NCBI GenBank assembly: GCA_025351985.1
Contig: JANXUW010000749.1
Span: 1 to 7,149, forward strand
Source of the DNA: Pseudolysobacter sp.
GTDB taxonomy: Bacteria > Pseudomonadota > Gammaproteobacteria > Xanthomonadales > Rhodanobacteraceae
DNA length: 7,149 bases
Direction of reading: 5' to 3'
Below, in pieces: positions 1 to 5,469 of the stretch (position 1 is the first letter of the stretch; every line of letters starts with the position of its first letter). A model generated the notes under the pieces. It had not been told where the DNA came from and did no database searches. It saw only the letters and a program-made list of their open reading frames with translations. The position numbers were made by a program, and so were the translations under genes.

Positions 1-620
1 CCAATGAAACCGGCGCGGTCGAGGCACGCGCACAGGCGCGACGACGCCTGAAAAATCGCTGCCTCGATTTGCTTTGCTCACGCAACGACGCCGTCGGAAT
101 CCTGCGCGCTCTGCGCCAGTTCGAGAACGCGCGCTGCATGACCGACAGTCTTGCTGCGCTCATCTGTCTCGTGCGCGCAGGCGGCGAACCGGCCGAGCAC
201 GCGCTGGCGGCATTTTATGCGCGCCATACCGACGATGCGCTCGTGCTGGACAAGTGGTTTGCGGTGCAGGCCGCGCGGCCGCATGCCGATGCGCTGGACA
301 CGGTGCAGGCCTTGACCGAACACGGCGATTTTCGCTGGAACAATCCGAACAAGGTGTATGCCTTGCTCATGACGCTGGGCCGCAACCTGCATGCGTTTCA
401 TCGTGCCGACGGCGCTGGTTACGCGTATTTCGGCGCGTGTGTGCAGCGCCTCGATTTGATCAATCCGCAAGTCGCCGCGCGCCTGGCGGCAAGTTTCAAG
501 GAGTGGCGCCGTTACGAGCCGCAGCGCCGCGGCTTGATGCAGGCCGAGCTGCAAAGACTGATCGAACTGCCGACGTTGTCGCCCGATCTGCGCGATATCC
601 TGCAGCGCGCATTGGCCTAG
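1..620 (+). CDS. pepN: Aminopeptidase N, C-terminal part (5' end outside window)
   Basis: This is the carboxy end of a cytoplasmic M1-family zinc aminopeptidase, which removes N-terminal residues from peptides. The reading frame is open from base 3 to the TAG at 618-620, giving 205 residues of a protein that is usually about 870-890 long. The visible part is the alpha-helical C-terminal domain (DUF3458_C region). Family landmarks are the stretch FENARCMTDSLAAL, then LAAFYARHTDDALVLDKWF, WNNPNKVYALL, and INPQVAARLAASFKEWRR, all close to remembered PepN sequences. The catalytic HEXXH motif and the GAMEN motif would lie upstream of the window and cannot be checked. The TTG at 69 is an internal leucine codon, not a start, because the frame continues upstream without a stop. 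A 158-base gap separates it from the next gene, so it is probably not in the same operon. Confidence 0.93.
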   Translation, partial: NETGAVEARAQARRRLKNRCLDLLCSRNDAVGILRALRQFENARCMTDSLAALICLVRAGGEPAEHALAAFYARHTDDALVLDKWFAVQAARPHADALDTVQALTEHGDFRWNNPNKVYALLMTLGRNLHAFHRADGAGYAYFGACVQRLDLINPQVAARLAASFKEWRRYEPQRRGLMQAELQRLIELPTLSPDLRDILQRALA

Positions 621-640
621 TCGATGAGCAATGAATTTGT

Positions 641-657
641 GCAACGCCGACCGTTGC
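641..657 (+). other. Small hairpin after pepN
   Basis: GCAACG at 641-646 is matched by CGTTGC at 652-657 around a 5-base loop, 20 bases after the pepN stop. No T-tract follows, so it does not qualify as a standard intrinsic terminator. It may simply be a chance hairpin in GC-rich sequence. No better terminator candidate is visible between pepN and the next gene. Confidence 0.25.
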
Positions 658-676
658 CTGAACGGAATTTGCCGCG

Positions 677-710
677 TTGACAACCGTTCCCGTGCCCACA
701 CGTTAAACAT
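677..710 (+). promoter_or_regulatory. Possible promoter of the lipoprotein gene (TTGACA box)
   Basis: A perfect -35 consensus TTGACA lies at 677-682 in the pepN-lipoprotein spacer, about 97 bases before the lipoprotein start. The -10 element is unclear. At the usual 17-18 base spacing the hexamers are ACGTTA or CGTTAA. The more A/T-rich TTAAAC at 703-708 is 20 bases away, longer than ideal. The call rests mainly on the -35 box and on the need for a promoter here. Confidence 0.3.
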
Positions 711-768
711 TGTGAGTTCAGGCGTAATTCACCGCCTTGAGCCTAGCTTGAACACATACACGTGGGGT

Positions 769-774
769 AGGAGA
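769..774 (+). promoter_or_regulatory. Ribosome binding site of the lipoprotein gene
   Basis: AGGAGA at 769-774 is a strong Shine-Dalgarno match. Two consecutive ATG codons follow, at 779 and 782. The spacing is 4 bases to the first and 7 bases to the second, so translation may in practice begin at 782. The choice changes the protein by one methionine only. Confidence 0.75.
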
Positions 775-778
775 ATCG

Positions 779-2185
779 ATGATGTCACGCTTCATTCCGT
801 TATTGGCCGCGCTGGCGCTCAGCGGTTGTGTGGTGCAGCCGCCGAGTTATGTGCGTTACGACGCGCCGGCCCCAGAAGGCGCGTATGCCGATAACTACGC
901 CGATCGCGATGCACGCGCCGATGTCGACTCCGCTGCGGGTAATGACAATTATGCGGATCGCCCGCGCGGCGACGACTCGTCCGGTTACGGCAACTACGCC
1001 GAAGATCAGCAGGGCGGCGATTACGACGATGATACGGGCGGTTATGCCGACGTACCCGACTACATCGAATATCCGGCTTACTATAGCTCGTTGTGGCCGG
1101 TCTACGGCAGCTATTATTACCCGTATGCATCGCCGTACTTTTATCCCGGCGTGACTTTTTTCCCGAGCGGTTTCTACGGCGCAGGTTATGGCGGATTTGG
1201 CTGGGGATTGGGCCTGAGTTTCGGCTTCGGTTTTTCGCCGTGGCGTTCGTCGTATTGGGATAATTACTACAACTGGGGCTACTGGCGCCATAACTACCCG
1301 AACTACGGCCACTACTATCCGAACCGCCGTTTCGGCAGCGCGCGCAACGAAGCTGCACGGGTTGCATCGTTTGGCGGCAATCGCGGCGGTCAGGGATTTG
1401 CCACGCGCGGCAACTCGCTTAATTCGCGTGGTGCTGTCGCCGGCTTGCCGACGTGGGGCGGTCAGCGCGCCGGTATCAGCAACTCTCGCTTGACGCAGGG
1501 CAATATGCAGCAGCGCAGCAGCGGTTTTGCCGGCCAGAACGGTGCGATACGTAATAACGCGTCCGGCATTCCGGGCAATCGCGCCGCGATCGGCAACAAT
1601 TACGGCGAGCGCGGTAATACGCGCAGTGGCAACTTTCCAGGCGCGGGCGCCGGTAATCGGCCGATGCCGAATTCATCGGTGATGCCTTCGGCGTCATATC
1701 GTGATCAATCGCGTGGTGGTTCTGCCGCAGCGCTGAATAATCGTCGCGATAGCGCGGCAATCAACTCGGCATCGTCGTCACGGCAGCAGGATTATTCCAA
1801 CGGCTTGCGCTCGAGTTCGCAATATTCCGGTGCGGCACAGAACTATTCGAGCCAGCAGCGCGCCAGCAGCAGTTATCGCAGCCAACCGAGCTACAGCAAT
1901 AGTGGTGCTTATGCATATCGCGGCTCGGCAAGCGGGGCGCGGCAGTCACGCGGCGGCGGTTACATGCCGCACGAATATGCGTCGCCAAAGGCCGATCACA
2001 GCGCCGCGCCGCGCGGTTACATGTCCACTGGTTCGCGCGGTAGTTTCCAGGGGCCGTACGGCGGCGGTCAGGCCGCGCGTGGCGGCGGCGAAGCTCGCAT
2101 TTCGAGCGGACGTTCAAGCAGTGGCGCGCGATCTGCGCCATCCTCGTCGTCACGCAGCTCCGGATCCAGCGGACATCGGCAATAG
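779..2185 (+). CDS. Low-complexity Gly/Tyr/Ser-rich lipoprotein with one YXWGXW motif
   Basis: I recognise no named gene. The 468-residue product begins with a short hydrophobic signal ending in the lipobox LSGC (residues 14-17). It should therefore be cleaved before Cys17, lipidated and anchored in the envelope, probably the outer membrane. Residues 18-94 are acidic and carry imperfect NYAD/NYAE repeats. Residues 95-187 are extraordinarily rich in Tyr, Phe, Trp and Gly and include YNWGYW at 164-169, an exact match to the YXWGXW pattern of small proteobacterial envelope proteins. Residues 188-468 are Gly/Ser/Asn/Arg/Gln-rich, basic and probably disordered, ending in Ser/Arg/Gly runs. No enzymatic motif is visible. 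A good ribosome binding site and an uninterrupted frame support a real gene. Function is unknown; a matrix-like, adhesive or scaffold role is only an inference from composition. Confidence 0.85.
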   Translation: MMSRFIPLLAALALSGCVVQPPSYVRYDAPAPEGAYADNYADRDARADVDSAAGNDNYADRPRGDDSSGYGNYAEDQQGGDYDDDTGGYADVPDYIEYPAYYSSLWPVYGSYYYPYASPYFYPGVTFFPSGFYGAGYGGFGWGLGLSFGFGFSPWRSSYWDNYYNWGYWRHNYPNYGHYYPNRRFGSARNEAARVASFGGNRGGQGFATRGNSLNSRGAVAGLPTWGGQRAGISNSRLTQGNMQQRSSGFAGQNGAIRNNASGIPGNRAAIGNNYGERGNTRSGNFPGAGAGNRPMPNSSVMPSASYRDQSRGGSAAALNNRRDSAAINSASSSRQQDYSNGLRSSSQYSGAAQNYSSQQRASSSYRSQPSYSNSGAYAYRGSASGARQSRGGGYMPHEYASPKADHSAAPRGYMSTGSRGSFQGPYGGGQAARGGGEARISSGRSSSGARSAPSSSSRSSGSSGHRQ

Positions 2186-2229
2186 GCTGTGCGATTCAGG
2201 GAAGTATGCTGGTAGCGAAAAAACACACA

Positions 2230-2255
2230 TGTCACACAAGATCACTTGTGTGACA
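2230..2255. repeat. Perfect 11-bp inverted repeat, likely operator (or terminator)
   Basis: TGTCACACAAG at 2230-2240 is followed by ATCA and then by its exact reverse complement at 2245-2255. The arms are perfect over 11 bp with a 4-base centre. As a + strand terminator it is weak, because no T-run follows. On the - strand it would be followed six bases later by the T-run complementary to the A-run at 2218-2223, but no - strand gene needs it. It lies 45 bases after the lipoprotein stop and its right arm overlaps a possible -35 box, so a dimeric repressor or activator site is the preferred reading. The half-sites resemble TGTGA/TCACA, but the spacing is not that of a CRP/Clp site. Confidence 0.6.
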
Positions 2256-2288
2256 GCGTTTGTCACAGCATAATTGCTTTGCGTCACA
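2231..2288 (+). repeat. Three phased GTCACA direct repeats
   Basis: GTCACA occurs at 2231-2236, 2262-2267 and 2283-2288. A fourth copy in inverse orientation (TGTGAC) is at 2249-2254. The direct copies are 31 and 21 bases apart, close to three and two helical turns, so they would lie on the same face of the DNA. This is the pattern expected for cooperative binding of a regulator, though six-base repeats can also arise by chance. Confidence 0.5.
2246..2274 (+). promoter_or_regulatory. Possible promoter overlapping the GTCACA repeats
   Basis: TTGTGT at 2246-2251 (3 of 6 to the -35 consensus) is separated by 17 bases from CATAAT at 2269-2274 (5 of 6 to the -10 consensus). The start would be near 2281. 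The right arm of the 11-bp inverted repeat covers the -35, one GTCACA lies in the spacer and another just after the predicted start, a layout typical of a controlled promoter. If correct, mnmG would have a leader of roughly 425 bases. Confidence 0.35.
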
Positions 2289-2307
2289 TCGCGTCGTAAA
2301 GTGACGC
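2281..2307. repeat. 7-bp inverted repeat GCGTCAC / GTGACGC
   Basis: GCGTCAC at 2281-2287 is matched exactly by GTGACGC at 2301-2307 with 13 bases between. The left arm contains the third GTCACA copy, so it may be part of the same operator array, or it may form a small hairpin at the 5' end of a transcript starting near 2281. Confidence 0.35.
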
Positions 2308-2400
2308 TCAACGCCGAATCACTCGTCAAGAAGGCCGCAAGCCTTTGCAGACAAAACTGGGTAAGCGCGGGAGAGAGCGAGATACTCAGGTAACTAACGT

Positions 2401-2426
2401 CAGTCGTGGCGAAATTCACGCGACTG
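2401..2426. repeat. Hairpin 1 of the structured intergenic block
   Basis: CAGTCG at 2401-2406 pairs with CGACTG at 2421-2426. The stem extends to 8 bp if a T-G wobble (2407/2420) and a G-C pair (2408/2419) are counted, leaving a 10-base loop. It stands just upstream of a TATAAA-like box at 2429-2434. Confidence 0.45.
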
Positions 2427-2434
2427 CATATAAA
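2407..2434 (+). promoter_or_regulatory. Weak candidate promoter inside the gap
   Basis: TATAAA at 2429-2434 matches the -10 consensus at 5 of 6 positions. The only -35 candidate at suitable distance, TGGCGA at 2407-2412 with a 16-base spacer, matches 3 of 6. Transcription would start near 2441, inside the left arm of the following hairpin. This could drive a small RNA or mnmG; the support is thin. Confidence 0.25.
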
Positions 2435-2497
2435 TCTGACGCCCGGCAATACGGCCCTCTTGGATTCCCCCTGTTCCTATGGCCGCCGGGTGTCAGA
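2435..2497. repeat. 13-bp imperfect inverted repeat (hairpin 2)
   Basis: TCTGACGCCCGGC at 2435-2447 and GCCGGGTGTCAGA at 2485-2497 are complementary at 12 of 13 positions, and the exception is a G-T pair that RNA tolerates. Inside it, GGCC at 2453-2456 can pair with GGCC at 2481-2484 across a bulge. The right arm is embedded in GGGTGTCAGACCC, itself a small interrupted palindrome. Such a long stem is unlikely by chance and suggests an RNA stem-loop or a REP/MITE-like repeat. Confidence 0.55.
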
Positions 2498-2499
2498 CC

Positions 2500-2533
2500 C
2501 TTTCTTCCTGAAAGCCCTACGTTCCCTGGGCTT
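2500..2533. repeat. Two small overlapping hairpins (hairpin 3)
   Basis: CTTTC at 2500-2504 pairs with GAAAG at 2510-2514 around a 5-base loop. AAGCCC at 2512-2517 pairs with GGGCTT at 2528-2533 around a 10-base loop. The two share bases 2512-2514, so they are alternatives. Each is small, but both fall in the same inverted-repeat-rich block. Confidence 0.35.
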
Positions 2534-2536
2534 CCC

Positions 2537-2609
2537 CTCGTTTGGTGCGCGTCGGCCCCTGACCTCCAACTGCCGTCGCGCTAACCTTGCCGCGCCGTGC
2601 ACCAACGAG
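2537..2609. repeat. 14-bp imperfect inverted repeat with nested stem (hairpin 4)
   Basis: CTCGTTTGGTGC at 2537-2548 is complementary to GCACCAACGAG at 2599-2609 apart from one extra T. The stem continues to 2551/2596 with one G-T pair, about 14 bp in total. A competing pairing lies inside it: GCGCGTCGGC at 2547-2556 against GCCGTCGCGC at 2572-2581, 9 of 10 complementary. The reduced inner form CGGC/GCCG (2553-2556 with 2572-2575) is compatible with the outer stem. Mutually exclusive stems can occur in a switching leader RNA, but no ligand class is recognised. Confidence 0.5.
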
Positions 2610-2663
2610 AGTGCGAGAATACCTAAGCAGAAGTCGTGCCAAGCGTGCGCGGGGTAGCTCGGA

Positions 2664-2669
2664 TAGAAT
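2664..2669 (+). promoter_or_regulatory. -10-like box upstream of mnmG
   Basis: TAGAAT at 2664-2669 matches the -10 consensus at 5 of 6 positions and lies 38 bases before the mnmG ATG, a good place for a promoter. No sequence resembling a -35 box is found 16-18 bases upstream, so it would need an activator or a different sigma factor, or it is not a promoter. Confidence 0.3.
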
Positions 2670-2707
2670 AGCGATCTGTTTTAGTCAGCGATAAAGCGAC
2701 CCACGCT

Positions 2708-4594
2708 ATGGATTTCCAGCAACAATTCGATGTGATCGTGGTCGGCGGCGGCCACGCCGGCACCGAAGCGGCCCTGGCGGCGGCGCGGGTCGGCGCGCGC
2801 ACGTTGCTGCTCAGCCACAACATCGAAACCATCGGCCAGATGAGTTGCAACCCGGCCATCGGCGGCATCGGCAAGGGCCATCTGGTACGCGAGATAGATG
2901 CGCTCGGTGGCGTCATGGCACGCGCGGCGGATCGCGCCGGCATCCAGTGGCGAACCTTGAATGCCTCAAAAGGCCCGGCAGTGCGCGCAACGCGATGTCA
3001 GGCCGATCGCATGTTGTACCGCGCCGCGATTCGCGAGCAGGTCGAGAACCAGCCCAACCTCGCGTTGTTCCAGCAAGGCGTGGACGATCTGATCATCGAG
3101 GGCGGGCGCGTGCGCGGTGTGGTCACGCAGATGGGTTTGCGTTTTCATGCACAGACCGTGGTGTTGACTGCCGGTACGTTTCTCGCCGGATTGATCCACA
3201 TCGGTTTTGCCAATTATCGTGGCGGTCGTGCGGGCGATCCGCCGGCGCAGCAGCTCGCCGAGCGCATGCGCGAATTGCCGATCCAGGTCGGGCGTCTGAA
3301 AACCGGCACGCCGCCGCGCATCGACGGTCGCAGCATCGATTTCTCCACGCTCGAAGAACAGCCCGGCGACACGCCGATGCCGGTGTTTTCGTTCAGCGGC
3401 AGCGTGGCCGATCATCCGCCGCAGATGTCATGCTGGATCACCCACACCAGCGAACGCATGCATGAAATCATTCGCGGTGCGCTGGATCGTTCGCCGTTGT
3501 ACACCGGCAAGATCGAAGGCACCGGCCCGCGGTATTGCCCGTCGATCGAAGACAAGGTGGTGCGTTTCGCCGAGAAAGCCTCGCACCAGATTTTCATCGA
3601 ACCGGAAGGTTTGCATACGCACGAGATTTATCCGAACGGCATCTCCACGTCGTTGCCGTTCGATGTGCAGCTCGAACTCGTGCGTTCGATCAAGGGTTTC
3701 GAGAACGCACATATCACGCGGCCCGGATACGCCATCGAATACGATTATTTCGATCCGCGCGGACTTAAATCCAGCCTCGAAACCAAGGCAATAGAAGGCC
3801 TGTTTTTCGCTGGCCAGATCAACGGCACCACCGGTTACGAAGAAGCCGCTGCGCAAGGCTTGATTGCCGGCCTCAACGCCGCGCGCCAAGCGCAAGGATT
3901 CGAGGCGTGGAGTCCGCGCCGTGACGAAGCCTACATCGGCGTGCTGATCGACGACCTCATCACCAACGGCACGATCGAGCCGTATCGCATGTTCACCTCG
4001 CGCGCCGAATATCGCCTGCATCTGCGCGAAGACAACGCCGACTTGCGCCTGACCGAAATCGGCCACGGCCTCGGTTGCGTCGACGATGCGCATTACACCG
4101 CGCTGTGCCGCAAGCGCGAGGCGGTCGAACACGAGACCGCGCGTTTGGGTTCTTTATGGGCGGCACCGGGCAATACCTTGGGGCGCGAAGTCGAAGCGAC
4201 GCTCGGCATCACGCTCACGCGCGAAACACATGCGCTGGATTTGCTGCGTCGCCCCGAACTCGATTATGCCGCACTGCGCCGTGTGGCCGGCATCGCGCCA
4301 GGGGTGGACGACGACAAGGTTGCCGGCCAGGTTGAAGTGCAGGCCAAATATTCCGGTTATCTCGAACGCCAGCGCGAAGAAATCGCGCGACAGAAACGTC
4401 ACGAGGAAACGGCGATCCCCGAATCGTTCGATTATTTGCAGGTGCACGGCCTGTCCGCCGAAGTGCAACAAAAGTTGCAAAGTATACAACCGCAGACGGT
4501 CGGCCAGGCGATGCGAATTTCCGGCGTAACGCCCGCAGCGATCTCGTTGCTGCTGGTGCATCTGACGCGTCGCGGCCATCGTCGCGTCGCCTGA
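2708..4594 (+). CDS. mnmG: tRNA uridine-5-carboxymethylaminomethyl modification enzyme MnmG (GidA)
   Basis: MnmG works with the GTPase MnmE in the cytoplasm to add a carboxymethylaminomethyl (or aminomethyl) group to C5 of the wobble uridine U34 in certain tRNAs, using FAD, NADH, a folate donor and glycine or ammonium. The 628-residue product is essentially the length of E. coli GidA. The FAD-binding GGGHAG motif is at residues 13-18. Cys47 (in MSCNPAIGG) and Cys277 (in GPRYCPS) sit at the same numbers as the two functionally important cysteines of E. coli MnmG. Further signatures are [26 protein letters not shown] (367-384), [14 protein letters not shown] (424-437) and the C-terminal helical domain ending in [15 protein letters not shown]. 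The ATG at 2708 gives the family's usual N-terminus, although the Shine-Dalgarno sequence is poor. rsmG, a frequent partner, does not follow; a barrel protein gene starts 19 bases later. Confidence 0.97.
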   Translation: MDFQQQFDVIVVGGGHAGTEAALAAARVGARTLLLSHNIETIGQMSCNPAIGGIGKGHLVREIDALGGVMARAADRAGIQWRTLNASKGPAVRATRCQADRMLYRAAIREQVENQPNLALFQQGVDDLIIEGGRVRGVVTQMGLRFHAQTVVLTAGTFLAGLIHIGFANYRGGRAGDPPAQQLAERMRELPIQVGRLKTGTPPRIDGRSIDFSTLEEQPGDTPMPVFSFSGSVADHPPQMSCWITHTSERMHEIIRGALDRSPLYTGKIEGTGPRYCPSIEDKVVRFAEKASHQIFIEPEGLHTHEIYPNGISTSLPFDVQLELVRSIKGFENAHITRPGYAIEYDYFDPRGLKSSLETKAIEGLFFAGQINGTTGYEEAAAQGLIAGLNAARQAQGFEAWSPRRDEAYIGVLIDDLITNGTIEPYRMFTSRAEYRLHLREDNADLRLTEIGHGLGCVDDAHYTALCRKREAVEHETARLGSLWAAPGNTLGREVEATLGITLTRETHALDLLRRPELDYAALRRVAGIAPGVDDDKVAGQVEVQAKYSGYLERQREEIARQKRHEETAIPESFDYLQVHGLSAEVQQKLQSIQPQTVGQAMRISGVTPAAISLLLVHLTRRGHRRVA

Positions 4595-4602
4595 CTCGGC
4601 AC

Positions 4603-4607
4603 AAGGA
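4603..4607 (+). promoter_or_regulatory. Ribosome binding site of the barrel-protein gene
   Basis: AAGGA at 4603-4607, six bases before the ATG at 4614, is a normal Shine-Dalgarno sequence. It sits in the 19-base gap after the mnmG stop, supporting both the chosen start and read-through from mnmG. Confidence 0.65.
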
Positions 4608-4613
4608 CAAGCC

Positions 4614-5399
4614 ATGACGTTTTTCGTGCAACGGATTGCCGCGCAGCTGGTTTTGTTGCTGATCGCGAGTATCGCGTTCAATCAAGCGCGCGCCGATGAG
4701 GAGCCGAGCGCCACGCCGTATCGCCCGACCATATCCAATCCCGCGGATCTTTCCGCGCCGGGTTATGTAGAGTTCGAAGGTGGCCTGCAGCGCATTCTCG
4801 CCGCCGACGATACGCGCCGCGACAGCGTGCCCTATCTGTTCAAATATGCGTTCAGCGATACCTCCGGCATCCTGCTCGGCGGCGATGCGCATGTTGCACA
4901 AACCTTTCCGGGTGGGTCGAGCTTGAACGGCCTCGGCGATACGTTCGTGGAATGGAAGCAGCGTTTTCAGCTGAGTGCCGATACCGCGCTCGGTTTCGAA
5001 GCGGGCTTTCAATCGCCGACCTCGCGCAGCGGTTTGGGCTATGGCAAAACCAATTATCTTTTCAATGCGATTCTGAGCAGCAACTTCGGCACCAATCACA
5101 TCGATCTCAATGCCGGCGCGGTGCGCATCGGCGATGCAACACCGGGTATGAGTCGCTTACAGCAAACCTGGGCGGCGAGTCTGTCGCGACCGTTCAACGA
5201 GCAGCTCGGCGCTGCGCTGGAACTTTCCGGCACGCATCAAACCAACGCCGGCTCGACCTCGGAACTGCTCGCCGCAATCAACTACAATGCATCGCCACGC
5301 GTGGTGTTCGATACCGGCTTCGCCTACCAGCTCAACCACGCCGCCCACGACCGCACATTTTTTGCAGGCGTGACCTGGCTGATCGGCAAACCGTTCTGA
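4614..5399 (+). CDS. Predicted outer-membrane beta-barrel protein ('transporter', Phenol_MetA_deg type)
   Basis: The 261-residue product has a signal peptide: a basic start, a hydrophobic core around residues 8-22 and a likely cleavage after ARA (25-27). The mature protein consists of alternating strand-like segments rich in aromatic and small residues, such as [33 protein letters not shown] and [10 protein letters not shown]. It ends in a C-terminal phenylalanine, the usual signal for insertion by the BAM complex. The size and pattern resemble proteins annotated simply as 'transporter' (PF13557, Phenol_MetA_deg). That family match is from memory and not searched. The substrate is unknown. 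With 19 bases separating it from mnmG and a good ribosome binding site, it is probably co-transcribed with mnmG, although no functional link to tRNA modification is evident. Confidence 0.75.
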   Translation: MTFFVQRIAAQLVLLLIASIAFNQARADEEPSATPYRPTISNPADLSAPGYVEFEGGLQRILAADDTRRDSVPYLFKYAFSDTSGILLGGDAHVAQTFPGGSSLNGLGDTFVEWKQRFQLSADTALGFEAGFQSPTSRSGLGYGKTNYLFNAILSSNFGTNHIDLNAGAVRIGDATPGMSRLQQTWAASLSRPFNEQLGAALELSGTHQTNAGSTSELLAAINYNASPRVVFDTGFAYQLNHAAHDRTFFAGVTWLIGKPF

Positions 5400-5469
5400 A
5401 TTCGCGCGCTGGTCATACCGCGCCGCACTCCTGATTCCGCAAAACCTCGAGCACACTTACGCCAAAATC

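Larger units (their letters stand above)
2186..2707. other. 522-base intergenic region rich in inverted repeats
   Basis: No convincing gene lies here. The two longest same-strand frames (2345-2584 and 2406-2657) overlap each other, lack ribosome binding sites, have no recognisable domain and are rich in Pro, Arg and Ser, as expected from translated non-coding DNA. The left part (2218-2310) holds an A-run, a perfect inverted repeat, GTCACA repeats and a possible promoter. The middle (2401-2609) is packed with inverted repeats suggesting a structured RNA or a dispersed repeat. The right part (2610-2707) leads into mnmG, with a -10-like TAGAAT but a poor ribosome binding site. Individual elements are listed separately. 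Confidence 0.7.

Noticed and set aside
78..710. 210-residue - strand frame over the pepN end
   Set aside because: Antisense shadow of the pepN C-terminus, with no recognisable domain.
2230..2255. CRP/Clp binding site
   Set aside because: TGTGA and TCACA half-sites exist, but the order and spacing (TCACA first, or 9 bases between TGTGA and TCACA at 2249-2267) do not give the TGTGA-N6-TCACA arrangement.
2345..2657. Two overlapping + strand frames of 79 and 83 residues in the intergenic block
   Set aside because: They overlap in different frames, lack ribosome binding sites and cross strong inverted repeats. Their Pro/Arg/Ser-rich translations suit non-coding repeat DNA. Kept as a structural block instead.
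2649..2700. tRNA-like look of GGGGTAGCTCGGATAGAATAGCG upstream of mnmG, as if a tRNA 5' half
   Set aside because: The D-stem does not close, no proper anticodon stem-loop forms and there is no T-arm with GGTTCGA downstream. A tRNA remnant cannot be supported.
2708..4594. Replication origin near mnmG (a common location for oriC)
   Set aside because: No cluster of DnaA boxes (TTATNCACA) or AT-rich unwinding region was seen on either side of the gene, and the usual neighbours rsmG and parAB are absent from the window.
3428..5099. Two - strand frames (3428-4132, 234 residues; 4215-5099, 294 residues) across mnmG and the barrel gene
   Set aside because: They lie opposite well-identified genes, one spans the mnmG/barrel boundary, and neither shows a domain or a ribosome binding site.
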